From positions 9,927,582 through 9,991,581 of the forward strand of contig NC_063262.1 in NCBI RefSeq assembly GCF_019578655.1: a stretch of 64,000 nt of DNA, given 5' to 3'. The notes beneath the pieces are model-generated. The model had not been told where the DNA came from, made no database searches, and saw nothing but the letters and a program-made list of their open reading frames with translations. The stretch is from Ricinus communis. Its lineage: Eukaryota > Streptophyta > Magnoliopsida > Malpighiales > Euphorbiaceae. Both the position numbers and the translations under genes were made by a program. Positions within the stretch are counted from its first letter, which is position 1. Every line of letters begins with the position of its first letter. Positions 33,890 through 48,261 of the stretch are shown piece by piece.

Positions 33890-35010
33890 ATAATAAATAC
33901 AAAGTTGGATGATTTTATTAAAAGTTAAATATTATTTATCTCATGTAGTTTGATTTAATGTATGAGTCAATCCTTGTATTTTTTTTATTACATTAAAATC
34001 CCATGAGTTTTAATAAAACTAACTACTACCTTTTTCTGTGTTAGTTAAAAAACTAAACTGATAATTTAAGACTACAATTGATCATTGATCTTATTATCAA
34101 GTATCAAGCTCTGTCTAAATTAATTTTATTATTAAATTAAAATCTTATTTTCAGTACAAGTTAATTTTAATGTATAATTAAAATAATAAATTTAATATTT
34201 TTTTACTCTAATTTTTATTTTTAATACAATTTAATTCAAGTAATTTAAATATTTTTAAACTACTTATATTTACAATAATATTATTAAATTACTATATGAT
34301 TTAATTTTAAAATAAACACTTCTAGTTAAAAATTATCATTCTATTGTTATTTTTATTATATATTTTAATTAAACTATATAAAAAATAAAAATTAAATTAA
34401 ATAATGATGTCTTAATCTAGTGAAATAATCTAAACTCTAAGTTGACAAATTCACTAATAACAAAAAGATCATAGTAATCTTGTACGTTAAGGATGAAACT
34501 TTTTATCAACCATTCAAATGAGATTAATACGAGTAAATATTTTATTTTTAATATAGTTTAATTTTAGTATCTAATAAAAGTAGTATTTTTAACTATTTAT
34601 CTTATTTAAAATTAAATTATATAGTAATTATAATAATATTAAATAAAAAATAAGTGTTTTTAATATATTTAAATTTTTAGAATTAAATTCTATTAAAAAA
34701 TAAAAGATATAAAATAAGAGAATATTATATTTATTATTTTAATTAGACATTATTAATTTATGCTAAAAATAAAATTTTATTCTAATTTAATAATAAAATT
34801 AATTTATGACACATTTAATACTTGATAATAAATTTAAAGATCAAATTATAATTTTAACGAGTGTAATTTTCCGTCTAATACAAAAAGAGATAATAATTAA
34901 TTTTATTAAGAATTTAAAAATTAATATAATAAATAATCCAATCATATATTAAATCAGATTTTAATAAATAAATAATTTTTAATCTTTTGTTAGATCAAAA
35001 TTAAATTCGG
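33890..35010. mobile_element. Large foldback element
   Basis: The left arm (about 33890-34390) and the reverse complement of the right arm (about 34540-35010) share ordered blocks, such as ttattatcaagtat, aaattaattttattattaaatta and taattaaaataataaat. About 140 bases of less AT-rich spacer (34400-34535) lie between. No coding region. It ends roughly 390 bases before the ATG of the J-domain gene. Confidence 0.7.
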
Positions 35011-35400
35011 GCGGATAATCCTGAAAAATGGCACAAGTTAAAAAATGGGACAAGTTAAAAGGAGATATTTATATATTTAGCCTACTTTAAACGTAAGCTT
35101 TTTAAAACTTAGTTGGAACTGGAGCTCCTCTATTGAGATTCAGACCCACTTCTTCAAACAGGCTCCGCTCGACCTCTATGTCGCGCAGGTCATCCTTTTA
35201 AGCGAAGACGAGCACTTCCTTCTTCGTGGGTCAATCGTCTGTTTGAAGGAACTCAGACCCCAAATTTATTTTTTTACCCATAATAGCAACACTTTTCTCT
35301 CCTGAACCATAGCCACGTTTCTCTCTTTAAACGTAGTTACTCAGATAAAGCTGTTTCCGTCTTTCTTAATTTTCGACAAAGTTGGTTCTTTTATTCGATT

Positions 35401-38400
35401 ATGCAAATACCCAGATGGCGGAATGTTTCAATTCTCAAAAATACCTTCGTTTCAAGTTTATCACAACCAAAAACAAATCCCCATTTTGCTTCAATTCATT
35501 CTACACCCGCTCGCGAAGAAAATTGGAAGAACAGATGGAACGATGTGAGTTTAGTAAGCTTAATTTCTTTTGTTGAAAGTTTGTGTTTATGTTCTTGAGG
35601 AAAAAGTTAAGATTTTGTAGGAGTATGGGATTTTTCTGTTTAGTTCGATAATTTGCATGTTATAAATTTCTTGGATAAGACTGTCATGTGACAAAAGTTT
35701 AAAACTTTGCCCTTCTTATTCTTCAATGGTTGTTTAATATTGCAATTTCAAGGTTTGCAACTCTATGTTTAGTATGTTGCTTATTGCTGTGACATAAGAG
35801 TAATTTTTATTTGTGATATTTCTTTCTTAAATGAGCTTTAAAAGTCTCTTTGTTGAAACAAATCACTAATTGAGATAAGGTTTTGAGCAATGTCTTAACC
35901 AATATAACCAATAAACATGCACTTCTAACCATTTGTATCCTGCATCTCACAATCTAGATTATGGGTCATTAATGATTTAGAGCATTGAAATGATATTTCA
36001 AACTGAAAGCAACTATTGATAGTTCATTAAACAACTTTCTCTAAATCCCGCTAGCTATTTTGTCACTCCATATCGTTTATAGCGGAAAAGTAAGTAACAT
36101 AGCATTTGTTATTGCAATGAGTTTTATTGTTTTTTAGGTTATTATAAAATCTTTGTGATTGTCTTGTCTTGTTCTGATAATTAATATTTTCTGTAATTTT
36201 TATTAGCTATGTGATCTAGATGGTTGTCTTTTGCTCCCACTAAGCAATTCAATTGAAGCTTAACCTTATCCTACCACATCTCTAGACAAGGATGTTCTAC
36301 ATTCCTGTTTTTGATACAAGCACTGCAGCGATCAGTGCTCCAGATAATACAGGTCTAAACTGTATGCTTAGCAGTGTAGTTGCTGGAACAGTCATTGACT
36401 TGACGGTGACATACCACGACCTTGGGTAGGTGGAAGCATACGGAGATTGTGACATTTAGGTACTTTGACAACATTTAAAAGTCCGACTCCTAACTTGGAA
36501 AGTTTTCAATTTTTTTGTTCTTGAGGGAGTTAGTGTATCCTACCTTTGGATGGAACATAGAACAAGGATGGAACATTTATTTATATCAGGAGCAAATCCA
36601 GGTTTCATCGCTAGCTTATTTGAAATGATATCAATTCATCAGACATCTCAATTGCTAATTATAATAACATGGATCTTAAAATATATACACCATTGGAAAT
36701 CAGTGCAAGGTGAAGTACTAATTTAATAGTTGCTTGATGTTCTTCCATTTGATTTAGGCTTTCAGGAATCATTTCAAGTACATTTGTACTGTGGTCTGTG
36801 TTTTATTTTGTAATAACATTTATTATATATGGCCAACTTGTTTTCTACATTCCTATGGTTCTTTATGCTGTTCTACACACTAAAGAAAAAGAGGAGACTC
36901 TGGTTTAATTGCAAAATACAAGTAGAAAACGTTTATGGTCATGTTAGTTTAGATTTGTAACTATAGTTTGGGTAAGATGGTTTTTGTAGCTAAGGAAAGT
37001 TGGAGAAGATCTTCATTTAATTAGCTATTTTGTTTAAGGGTCCACTCACACAGCCTTTTGCCTGCTCAGCAGATAACAAGGAGACATCTTTCTCCTTTTT
37101 ATGCCTTTTGGTTACTCAAGCTATTGGTGTGATATTGGAAGAAGCTCCTTAGGTTTTCTGTTGACAATTTCTATCAGAGACTTGTAGGCCCACAAAGGCT
37201 CGTTGAAGAATAAAATCTAAAATTACATAAAAAGTACATCTAAACTAAAAATTATGAAAATATCTATGAAGTTTTAAAAATTAAAAAAACTGCAGATTGT
37301 TAACTTAAAATTTTATCATAGTGCTGAAAATGGAAAAAGAAATGGTATTATATTTGTCAGCAGGATGTAGGGGAAAGTGGCTATTGTCTGCTTTTTGTAT
37401 TTTGATGGCAAGTTGCCAGCACTGGTTCTTATCTTGTTCGTGTTTATATGACTGATGCCTCCAGCAATGGTCCAATTTCTTGAGTCTATAATATCTAGGT
37501 TTAGGATAGAAGATCATGATGATTATGCATTTCTGCTTCTTCTCATATGTTGTCTGTTTTAAGTAGTGCAATAAAACACCTAATTTATTGACACTCCACT
37601 TTGTAATCTTTGTTCTCTCCATTATCAGTATTCTCATGTCTTCTGTAAATTGCTTGGATAAATTCTTGTATATTTACTAGGGTTTGGTGAGTCTTAAGCT
37701 CAAAAGGAAAAGGGTTTTGTTATGATATATTTTAATTTTCAAGCACCAATTTCTTGCTAAGTAGGTGAAACAACTCTAGTTGTCCTATTCCATTATGAAA
37801 TTCTTCTTGTTTTTGGCAAAGCTATGAGATTTTGCAAGGTTTTGGTGGATCAGCATTATTTTCTTTCTCTTTATTTGGTGCAAGTATCTATTGCCTTTTT
37901 TGTTTGAGACATATTGATTTTAATTTTCCATTCTGCAGGGTATAAGAAGGTTTCAGCAACCATCTAAGGTATATACTTTTCCTTTTAACATATGGGATTG
38001 ACATGATGAGTCATTTTTGTATTACTTTATGGGAAAGTGAGATGTAAAAAGATTTAATTTTTCACACATGTGAAGGTAAAACCGCTGCAAGGTAGCTAGT
38101 GTAAAATTTCAAGATTTCCCTGTACCCTTTATTCATAGTCTTAATGTCTTTTTAATCTTTCGATCGACATTTATTGATTACCCTCTCGTCTCCTGTAGTT
38201 TACTTGATACGTTTATTCATTTATTTGCTAATCAAATAAAGTTTCCTGACACTGAAATCTTCATCCAGAATTACATAAGATATGCAGTACGTCAAAAACG
38301 TGCTGATGCAAAGAGAGCGCTAAAAGATTTACTCTTCAAAAGTGGAGCCACGAAAGCTTCATTCCAGGTGAATATACTGTAGCCTTTTTGAATGCTATTT

Positions 38401-40861
38401 TGAGTGTCTTGGTTCAAATAGACTCTTGAAAGACAGTTTTGCTACAGTTGTATTACGTCATTTCTTTGTGGCTTGCTTTGAGTTGACCATTATAATCATA
38501 GTCGCACTGTTACATCCTACTATGATATACGCTTCTTGGCTGACACAAACTAGACTGCCCTTACAAGGCACAGGTTCCTCTCCAATAGAGGATTTTACCA
38601 TGCAATTGAAATTGGTCAAATAAGCTGAATACTTTTTCTTTCGTCGAACAACGACACATTTTCACTTTCCATGGTCTTGACTTCATGTATATACCAACTA
38701 TAGTATACTCCAGGAGATGCACGCCGAAACTCCTTATCGAATTTTCTGGTTTTACATATAACTTAAATTTGCTGTATAATGAATGATAAAGGACCTACAA
38801 CATTATTATACCAGCATATAAAGCCGCTGAAAACTAGTTAAATGATGATATGAATGTTTAGTGTTTATTTACTGAAAGCAAAAGCCACAGAATGTTCTCG
38901 AGTTCTATTTTCATTGTACAGTACAATGATCAAATATTATACTGTCAATTTCAACTGGCAGCATAGTACTACATTTATCATTTAGAAATAACCATAACAT
39001 GGTATATTTTGGGTCAATTGGTTCGGATAGTTTCAACCTGTTCACTTGATTGGGGTCTATTGACCACAACTTGTGATTTCTAATGTAGACTGAAATTGGC
39101 AAGGAGGGGTTGAACTGAACCAACTGATTGTTTTGAATCAGTTGATTTTGTACTACAGGATCTAGCATTTACAATTTCAATGGATTAGAAAAGACAGCCT
39201 TAGAGTTTGATTGACCTCACTCATTCACAGGAAGGTTGTGTGGGGTATGATGCATTTATCCTACTTTTTCTGTTGTCCTTTCGTCAAAATAGATATATAT
39301 GTATTATCATTTACTTTATTGTTGGTTTAATGCTCCACAGTCTGGTCAAATAAACTATTTTATCTGGGTAGTGATACATGCCTTGCTATGCACTCGTACA
39401 CAGGATGAAGAGCCAATATGGAGTTTTGATCCAGAGCAACCAAAGGGCACTGACAAGAAAAGGCAACCAAAGTCTTCTGCTCGAAACTCTAGGAAATTTA
39501 ACCACAACAAAATGAAACGTAAGATTTTCTCTTTTCTTTTACTCATTATGTTTATCTTAACAAACATTAGAGCACAAGATTCTACTTTAAATTTCACTAG
39601 TCTAAATGAAAACCTTGTATGATTTGCAATGGTAGGTCTAAATTTCTACTATTTTTTTAGTAGAAAAAAATGTATGATTGGTTACCTTTATGTGTATTTT
39701 AACTAACTGGGTGTCTCTTGTTTATGATATATCCAGGTAAGTTCAGGAGAGAGAGTTTTACTGATGATGATGATCCTGAGACAATGTTTCAAGCAACGTT
39801 TGGAAACAGATGGTATACTTGGTCTTTCAATGAGTCCTCTTTCCGAAGTTCAACATTTGGATTTGAGTGGAGAGAGCATCCAAACCAGACACATCATAGA
39901 GATAAAAAGTGGAATTTTGGAACTGACACTGAGTCTGACAGTGAGTCTTGTTCTATAGGATCTTATCATGACAGAACGATCCTTGGTTTGCCTGCAAGTG
40001 GTCCTTTAAGGATTGAAGATGTTAAGAATGCGTAAGCTCCTTAGTTCTTTTTTTGCCATAAAAGTACAATCATGCATTTCAATGTTGTGATTGTAACAAA
40101 TTTCTTTTCTTTCTGTATACTCGCTGGTCTTTTAATTCTAATTATCTGAAAAAAAATGGAATAAACATTGCAGTTTTCGCATGTCAGCATTAAAATGGCA
40201 TCCTGATAAGCATCAAGGACCTTCACAGGTGAGTTGATAAATTTCTGGTCCTCATCCTCTGTGTTCTCTGTAATCGCATTTATTTTGTTATTCCTCGCAG
40301 TTAGTTTACATGAATGTTTGATTTCAGCTTTTATCTTGCTGTTTTTCCATTTGGACGTCTTTTCCTCTGATTACACCATTGACCATACAGTACTAAGCCA
40401 GTTTTATCTGATTTTATCCTCATTTGATCACTTTCTGCTGATTGTAGAGCCGTTGGTTTGAATTTTGATATGCAACAGGTGTTTATAGAGCTGCTAGGAT
40501 TTAAAGAGGTCATTTTCGAATAGGCTATGTACTTATAATTTTTTTTATTTAATTGCATGAGTTTGGCTAATTCAAATTTAGGACGGCATGATGACTTACC
40601 AAATTAGACACTATTTATTTTTCCCAATTTTCTTTTTGTCTATGCATGCGAGTAGAGGAATGAGAAAAGGAACGAACTTCTCTTTACCGTGGTTACTCTA
40701 AATTAAATAATGAAATCTGTGTGTTTTAGGTGTGTGTGTTGGGCAATTTAAGCTTTTAAAATCCTTTAATAGTTAGCTATGTATTTATGCAGGCGAAGGC
40801 TGAAGAAAAATTCAAACTTTGCGTCAATGCGTACAAATCATTGTGTGATGCACTGTCCTGA
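35401..40861 (+). CDS. J-domain (DnaJ-like) protein, probably organellar; join(35401..35544,37939..37968,38269..38367,39404..39518,39737..40031,40174..40228,40793..40861)
   Basis: Seven exons with GT-AG introns give 807 coding bases, 268 residues, in one unbroken frame. Residues 1-36 (MQIPRWRNVSILKN...) are Arg/Ser-rich with no acidic residue, like a mitochondrial or plastid presequence; the first Glu is residue 39. The middle is basic (YAVRQKRADAKRALKDLL, about 93-112), then a region rich in Asp, His and Trp with WYTWSFNESSFRSS and SESDSESCS. The J domain is at the C-terminus: LRIEDVKNAFRMSALKWHPD, with the Hsp70-activating HPD at 237-239, then AEEKFKLCVNAYKSLCDAL to the end. J proteins stimulate Hsp70 ATPase through HPD; the client is unknown. 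Start chosen as the first ATG of exon 1. Unusual: the J domain closes the protein instead of opening it. Confidence 0.85.
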
Positions 40862-42959
40862 TTTTAGACAGTAGGTCGCCAGAGCACACACTTTCTTTTC
40901 ATTGGGCGCAGCAATAACTTAGAAGAGGTGTATTATAATTTATTACCCATTGCTTATATTTGCTACATAGTAATGTGCAAACTCCTTGGAATGGAAATAA
41001 GCTGCCTAACCTGCCAATCTTTGGGTTGAGGATTTCCATCCCCAGATATGGGTTCTACTTCATTTGATTAGGTTATAAAAGAGTAGATCTAAGTTCACTC
41101 ACTTACTATCCTCAATGCACTCTTTCAAACCCTTTATTTTAAAGAGTTCTATTATAGAGTTCTATTATAAAATAACATTGTGATGCACTTTTTATTCTTT
41201 AAATGTAAAATATAAAGTTAATTTAGCTCTTTATATAAGGAGAGTCAAACTTCATACTTTGTTCTATATTTAATAAATGTACTATATATTTGATTTAATT
41301 GATATTTGTAATTTTTTTTTATTAGTAAAAATAAGAAAGAAAAGGGAAGATTAAATTAAGATTATTAATAGTAAGTTATAGAATAAAATATAAAGAGTGT
41401 ACTGGAGTGGAGTTATACACTGGTCTTTGTCTTTTAAAATAAAATGATATACTTGGCTAAAGGTTTAATGATGAATTTATCCCCTTGGTATGGAGGGGCT
41501 GGGATTGGATTTGATATTTTATTTGTTAGTTGGAGGAAAAGGAAAAGTTTGTTTCCATTAATAAAGATTACTCTAAAAGTTGTTGCTCCATCCTCAGACA
41601 GAAGGTGAATTATAATATGTTTCTATCATTCTGTAATTTTAATACAGTTATGTTGTCTTTTTAGGTGTTCTCTCAGGGTTTCCTTTTCATTAAAGACTTG
41701 GTTTGGTTCGAAGGTTGGAAATGGAAATGAAAATGGGAATGGAAAATGAGAATAAAAATAATTATATTTTATATGTTATTTGGTTAAATATAGAATTAAA
41801 TTCATTTATCGCTAATATTAATAATAATATTTAATTGCAATTAAAAAATAATAATAATTAACTTATAACTTATATGTAATAAATATAAAAAATAATATTT
41901 ATATGAATGATAAATTTTTATTTTATAATTGATTAGTTTTAATTTTTATGAGAATGAGTTTTTCATTTTTTTTAAGGAAAAAGGAGGAAATGGCCATTTT
42001 CATTGATAGAGTAATATCATTCTAATTTTGGATTGATTTTTTATGAACCAAATACTGGAAATCATTTATTTCTATTTTATTCTTTTACGAACTTCAACGA
42101 TCTCTAAGACTTAAATACGGTATTTTTTATTTTAATTTGGCTTTTTTCTTGATCTCCATGAAAATTGACTTCTTGTTGACTTCTTGTTGAAAAGGAAAAA
42201 ATGAAAGAAGGGCATGAATTGAATATAGAAAATCAAAAGTATGAACAAACCCATGACCTTATGATTAATCTTTCAATGTCTACATGTTTTAAGTTTCAGT
42301 AATTCAATTCATAAAATTAAAAATATAAATGAGTTTTTTAAATTGTTAAATCTTATAAATCTTTTGTCAATATTTATAATTTTACCTTAGTGTTGAAAAA
42401 GGTCATTTAGTTCCTTAAGTCTTTGTTTTCTTTCCTGGTAATCTACTTGTTCGATGATTTAATTTCTTTTAGTTTATTATTAAATATTAAATTTGTTTAA
42501 AATTATATTTTCTTAAGTTAAGAGTAATTTTTTTTTTAAACTTTTGATAGAATTTAATCATAGAATTTAATCTTTTTTTTATATCTCATTATAATGAAAA
42601 ACTTCAGCGTTTCAAAAAAAAAAAAAGGTTTTATACCATATTACTGATCTTATACTATTTTCTTTTTTTTTAAGATATTTATGGGTTCAAAACTTTTATA
42701 TTCTATTCTTTTGACAAATATTATGGAAACCTCACAATACTTATGAGTTCAAGATTATATTTTTTATTAATTATAAATATTTTTAAACTATATACCTTTA
42801 GGTTATGCTAAAAGCTTTTATTTTTAAAAAGCATTTTTAGACATTATTATTAAATTATGCTAAAAGTAAAAAAAAAATGTTATCTAGTTTGATAATTTCT
42901 TTTTTTTAGATGAGTTCAACATTTAAAAAAAAATATATATATTAAGAACTAAGTTAATT
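40862..42959. other. Intergenic DNA with a weak MITE candidate
   Basis: It begins with the 3' UTR of the J-domain gene. 41696-42075 has inverted-looking ends (ttggtttggttcg on the left, gaaccaaatac on the right) with ggaaatggaaatg words, suggesting a hAT-type MITE, but the match is short. The rest is AT-rich with T-runs and no gene. Confidence 0.35.
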
Positions 42960-43442
42960 TGTGTCGGAATGGCAAGGGGCGGATTGGGCTGGTTTGGCCT
43001 TTTCCATTCCTGTCCTGTCAAGGATTGGAGCGAGTACGGAATAATTTTTTTTATTTAAAGTGAGGTCGGACCAAGTTTGGATAATATATACTATAATTAT
43101 TTTATATATTTGTATGCTAAAAATATATTTTTATTAATTATTTTAATATATTTATTTAATATTTTAATTATTATTAAATATAATTGAAAGAATAAAATTT
43201 AGATTTAAATAATAATTAATATATTTTATAAAAAATTATATTTAATTACTTATATTTTATATATAAAATATAATATATATAAATATTTCGGATATAATTC
43301 AAAGCGGATTATAAGGCAGGGACGGGGCGGAGTGGCTTAAACCTATCTCCACCTCGTTACTAGCAGCGGGGCGGATATTCCTAGTCATGTTTAGGTCGCG
43401 TTACAGGTTTACTCACGGGTACGGAGCAAATTACCATCTCTA
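42960..43442. mobile_element. Probable MITE with GGGGCGG arms
   Basis: GC-rich ends in an AT-rich setting: ggaatggcaaggggcgg on the left; on the right, read in reverse, agagatggtaatttgctccg, with further copies of ggggcgga inside. The GATGGCAA-type end followed by GGGGCGG words is a familiar plant MITE form. No target duplication confirmed. Confidence 0.4.
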
Positions 43443-44879
43443 AATTTTTGGACAAATATCAATTTGGTCTCTTAATCTGTATCAAAGTATCAAATTTTCC
43501 GTATTTCAAGTTTGTTTTGACAAATAAGTCTACAGCCTTTGTTTTTAGAGCTAGATCCAAATTTTTGCTAAATGTACAAAGTGAAGGATAACGAATCCAA
43601 AATTTTACTGATAGATATCATAAAAATATTTTAATTTTATTACTCTACTAATTTTGATTTTTGATTTTTCTTATATTTAAATGTATGATATAATTTTAAC
43701 AAATTGTTCTTATCTAATTTAAATTTATCATGTAATCTTCTTCACCTTCAGCCTCTCAAAGTCCTGATCTCCGACTTCGACTGTCTCAAATTCACTTCAT
43801 TATCACCACACCACTTCTCCTTTCCATTTTAAACTCAAGCCAATCATGAATTCTATATTTATGCCGTCATTTGAAGAGATTCTTTTGTTGTTGCAAAGAT
43901 AACATGGTAGCAACAGCACCAACAACAACGTCGACCGTTTCATCGTCATCTGTAATGTCGAGGGAGGTAATTACTATAAGCAACGAGTCCACAAAAGTCT
44001 CTTACTCATTTACATTATTTTGGGTTTTTTCAATAAAAGACTTCTATTCATTTTGCGGGTGATCAAGTGATTCTTACTAGCCGGCATCCACCGCAACAAT
44101 CATGATTTCAACACCTTTACTTGAGTTTTATGGGTTCTTTCTTTTCTGGGTTTGTGGAGTGATTTTTGTTCATTTAATTTTAGGGCGATAAGAGTGACTT
44201 CTTGTTCATTTGCGATAGTGGCTTTGATGCAATAGTTGGTGTGGTGGTGGCATGCCGTGAGGTGGTGGTAATAGTGGCTTGTGGCGAGGTAGTGATTTGC
44301 GTTTGCTTTACTGGAATAAGAAAGAAAGAAAAATGAAATTTTTTGAATGATTTATTCTTGTTATTATGGCAATGGGTGTCGTGAATGGAGGCTTTGGGCG
44401 ACAATAGAGCAATTGGCGTGGTAATGTTGACGGTGGAACGACCGGTGTGATAGAGGTGATAATGGTTGTTGAAATGGTGGCGTTAATGGCAGCAGTGGTG
44501 AAGCTATAGAGGTGGTGACGGTGGTGTGAGAGCAGTGGTGGGTTTAGTGTTTTTTTATTAATAATTTAAATTAAAAAATTCAAATTGAAAAGTTAAGATT
44601 TTTCTAATATTAGAAAAATTATTACATGGATTTCAATTTATCTAATTAACTAAAAGATAGAATTTATAGTACACGCTCTCATTCAACCAAAATTTGAATG
44701 ATCTTAAAATTAAAATTTTTGGTGTTATTTGCTGAAGAAGTTCAAAATCGACTTTTTACTTTGTTAACACAAGTTGAGGGTGTAAATTGACCCACTAATT
44801 TTTTAAAATCACTAGCTTTCTAATTGGTTGATTAATAGAAAATTTGTAAATCTTTTAATTGGTTGATGACGTGTCTAAG
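43443..44879. other. Gene-free DNA with a GGTGGTG-rich patch
   Basis: 44215-44540 is rich in GGTGGTG and GGTGATG words. A small frame at 43871-44062 (SSSVMSREVITISNES) has codon-like bias but no family signal. I see no supported gene. Confidence 0.35.
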
Positions 44880-46100
44880 TTAGTATTCGCAAGTGCACGA
44901 ACCGTTTCTGTAGTAAGGATAATTTTAGCACGAGATTGATTTCTTAAGAAACTATGAGGTCACTTATTATAAAAATTAATTATCAATATAAATAATAAAA
45001 GTAAATCTAAATACTCTAAATCGGTATTTTTGAAAAAATAATATTTATAAAGTAAAGTAACCAAACAATAAATAAATATGTAATGCAAATGCTTATGATT
45101 TTAAACTATATGTTAAAGACAGTATTTAATCTAGCAATTTTCTTAATAATTTCTTTGTTTTATTTTAAGCCTAGATCTAATAATTAAGATGGTGATGTGC
45201 ATTTTTCTTTAGTCACACAAACCAATAATGTAATTAAAGTTTCTTATACCTGTATAGATTGAAGCAAAGTTAATATCTCTAATACATTCAACCTAAATAT
45301 GTTCATAACAATTACTATTGCTAAATTAATATAATGGTTAACTAATAATAATAACTAAAACTAATAAAGATACGAAGGTAAAGAAATCATTTATTAAATA
45401 AATAAATAAATAACAAGATTCATACAAAAATAAAAAGGCTAAACTAAACACTTATAGCAACTAGCCTAACATATTTAATCCAAATATCATGGTATTAAAT
45501 AGAAAGGCATAAAATAATAAAGTAAAAGCTCCCTATAGATCCAGAATTTCTTTAAGTAGGAAGATGATTAGTCATCACTTTTCACTTCTTGAAAAGCTCA
45601 TTAGATCTTAAAAACAGTAATGAAAACTAAACTAAATTATTTATGGAAAAACTGTGAAAAAAATAATGGTGGACAGATGCAGAGAGCAGATAGGAAAAAG
45701 CTCTCCTCCTTCTAGAACTAGGTTTGTAGAGATATATATAGAGAAGAGTCATCCTCTAAGTAAGTCTCCCTAGAGATAATTATATCAATATAAGTCTATA
45801 TGATATATAAGAATATAGGTATCATTTTCTCCACCAAATACTATCCCATAAATAACTCTTAATATAAATCCTAATAATTGAACATATCAAGTGATTAATA
45901 GAATTTTTTTAATTAATTTTGATATATACACCATAATAAATAGAAGAATATCACACGTATATATAGATATTCTATACTTTGATATTGAATCATCAACACA
46001 TACTCTATTATTTAAAGCTAATATTATTTATATATCAATGCATGATTTAATTGCAATTTTTCTAGATTGGAGTTAATCTAAAGTGCAAAAGCATAGTAAC
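44880..46100 (+). repeat. Possible solo LTR or retroelement fragment
   Basis: It starts with tagtattcgcaagtgcacgaaccg, a phrase I associate with dicot Ty3/gypsy (Tat/Ogre-type) LTRs, then about 1.2 kb of AT-rich DNA without a gene. Ends are uncertain and no partner is present. Confidence 0.3.
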
Positions 46101-48221
46101 AACTATTCCCTCTTTGGATTTACACATTGGAGGATCCTCTCCCATGGCGATGTTCTTCAAGCACTAACAGCGCTGCTCTTCCTTTTATTTGTTAGGATTA
46201 CAATATTGTTAACTTGGTTTTAATTATATGTAACTTCGGATAGTTCAATGCCTTATCATTTTATTATAAGGAAATTATATAGAATATGGTGTTTTCTGAA
46301 ATAATATCATGTGTTTTTTTTCTTTCAAATACATACTGGCCTCTTTTTCAAAAATACTATAAACTTTTCTTTTCTTTTCTTTTTTACGGTTTGTATATGA
46401 TATAACCTTTTTTTTTTTACTCTTCTTTTTCATTATTATCTTCTTTCTCTTATTCTACTCAACACTACTCTTTTTTAGTTTTTTTTTTCTTTCTTTCTCT
46501 CGTTGATAATAGGCTGATACGTAGCCTACTTTTTTTTTTTTTTCACTTCATCTTAAATTTCTTTCAAATAGAATGGCTACAAATTAATGGTTAAATCTTA
46601 TCCAGGTGAAGAGGACAAAAATGTTCAGTTGAAACTAAAAAAATTCGAGTTTCATCATCAAAATTCGATTGTATTTATTGTGGCTAATACATGCACAAGC
46701 TTAAGGACTACGCAAATAATGTTATAAGGGTCTTGACGTTGTTGTGATTTCAAAATAAATGTCAAATGAGTAGTGGGTTGGTATTTTGTAATTAGAGAGA
46801 TTAAAAGAGAGAAACATGAAATAATATAAATAATGATTTATATGAATACGTCGAAAGAGTAATGGATTTTTTTACTTTCTTATAGTTGGCTATAGCCTTT
46901 TTTTACTATTTTCTAAGAAAATGGTGAGTGATGTATTATGGGTGTTTGACAAACTAATTTTATCTGAATAAATCTTCGTTACATGTAGTAATTTAGAAGA
47001 AATTTGTGAGAATTTGATTTGTTCATTTGTAGTAAAAGAAATAAATGATTGCAACTAATATTTTGAACATGCACTTAAGGTGTTTGATAAATTTTCCGAA
47101 TGAATTTTATTTTGCTCTTAGTGATAATTTTAATGGTTGTGATGCTGATGGATTTGATATTGTACTCGAAATAGTATACATATACTATATATATACTAAG
47201 AGATACCAAAAAATATATATATATAAATACTATTTTGATATGCTAGAAATTTTTATATATATTGTGCATACATTATTATTTCTTTTTATTTCTATGTATA
47301 GAAATATATAGTGAAGAATGAGAGGAAAGAGAATGAATATATAAAATGATTAAAAAAAGAGTAAGTGGATCATTATACAACTAGTAAAGAAATGAGACGA
47401 TATGAACCATTAATTCAAGACTTGTTGGCTAGTTATTTAGTACGGACAAGCAATGAAATGACCATTTGAGTTGGCCAATAAATTAGATTAAATGTAATTA
47501 TATTATACATTGATGATGTTTGATAATATACTTGTTCTAAAAACTTAGCTAAACTTTTAAATAGTGATCCAACTTATAATTGTGTAGATACCAAAGGTAT
47601 AAAATAAAAATTAAACAACAGTTTCATATACCATTTATATATTATACGTATACCAAATATATATATCACAATCTATATACTATATACTGTAACTTTTACT
47701 TATATTTTTGTAAAGATATAAATATAGTAAGTATATTATATATAAGAAACATATATTAACATAAATTAAAGGTATTCCATCACATTGAATGAATATTAAT
47801 ATTATATCTATTACTACTTAAAAAAAAATTCGAATGAAAAAATGTTAAACAAATTAAAAATTTTGATTAAAAGTTACTTAACATATATTTTTTTCGAGAA
47901 ATACCTAATGTACACGTAACATATAGCTGACATACATATTTCATACTTAAGACATAAAAGATAAAATGTATTATATACTATTTTCTAAGAGTTTACATTT
48001 TTATTTTTATAAATCTACAATCTATATAAATTAAAATAGTTACATATACCAAATATATTTAATATATACCATATATTTGTTGAGCGTATAGTGCTACTTT
48101 ATGCTTTCTTTAAAAGAGTAAATTTTTGAAGTATACTATAAATATATGCAATAGATACTAAAATAAGTGCATTGTATAATATTTTTTGAGAGTTTTACTT
48201 TTTTAATTTTCTATCTTTAAA

Positions 48222-48261
<40 letters not shown>

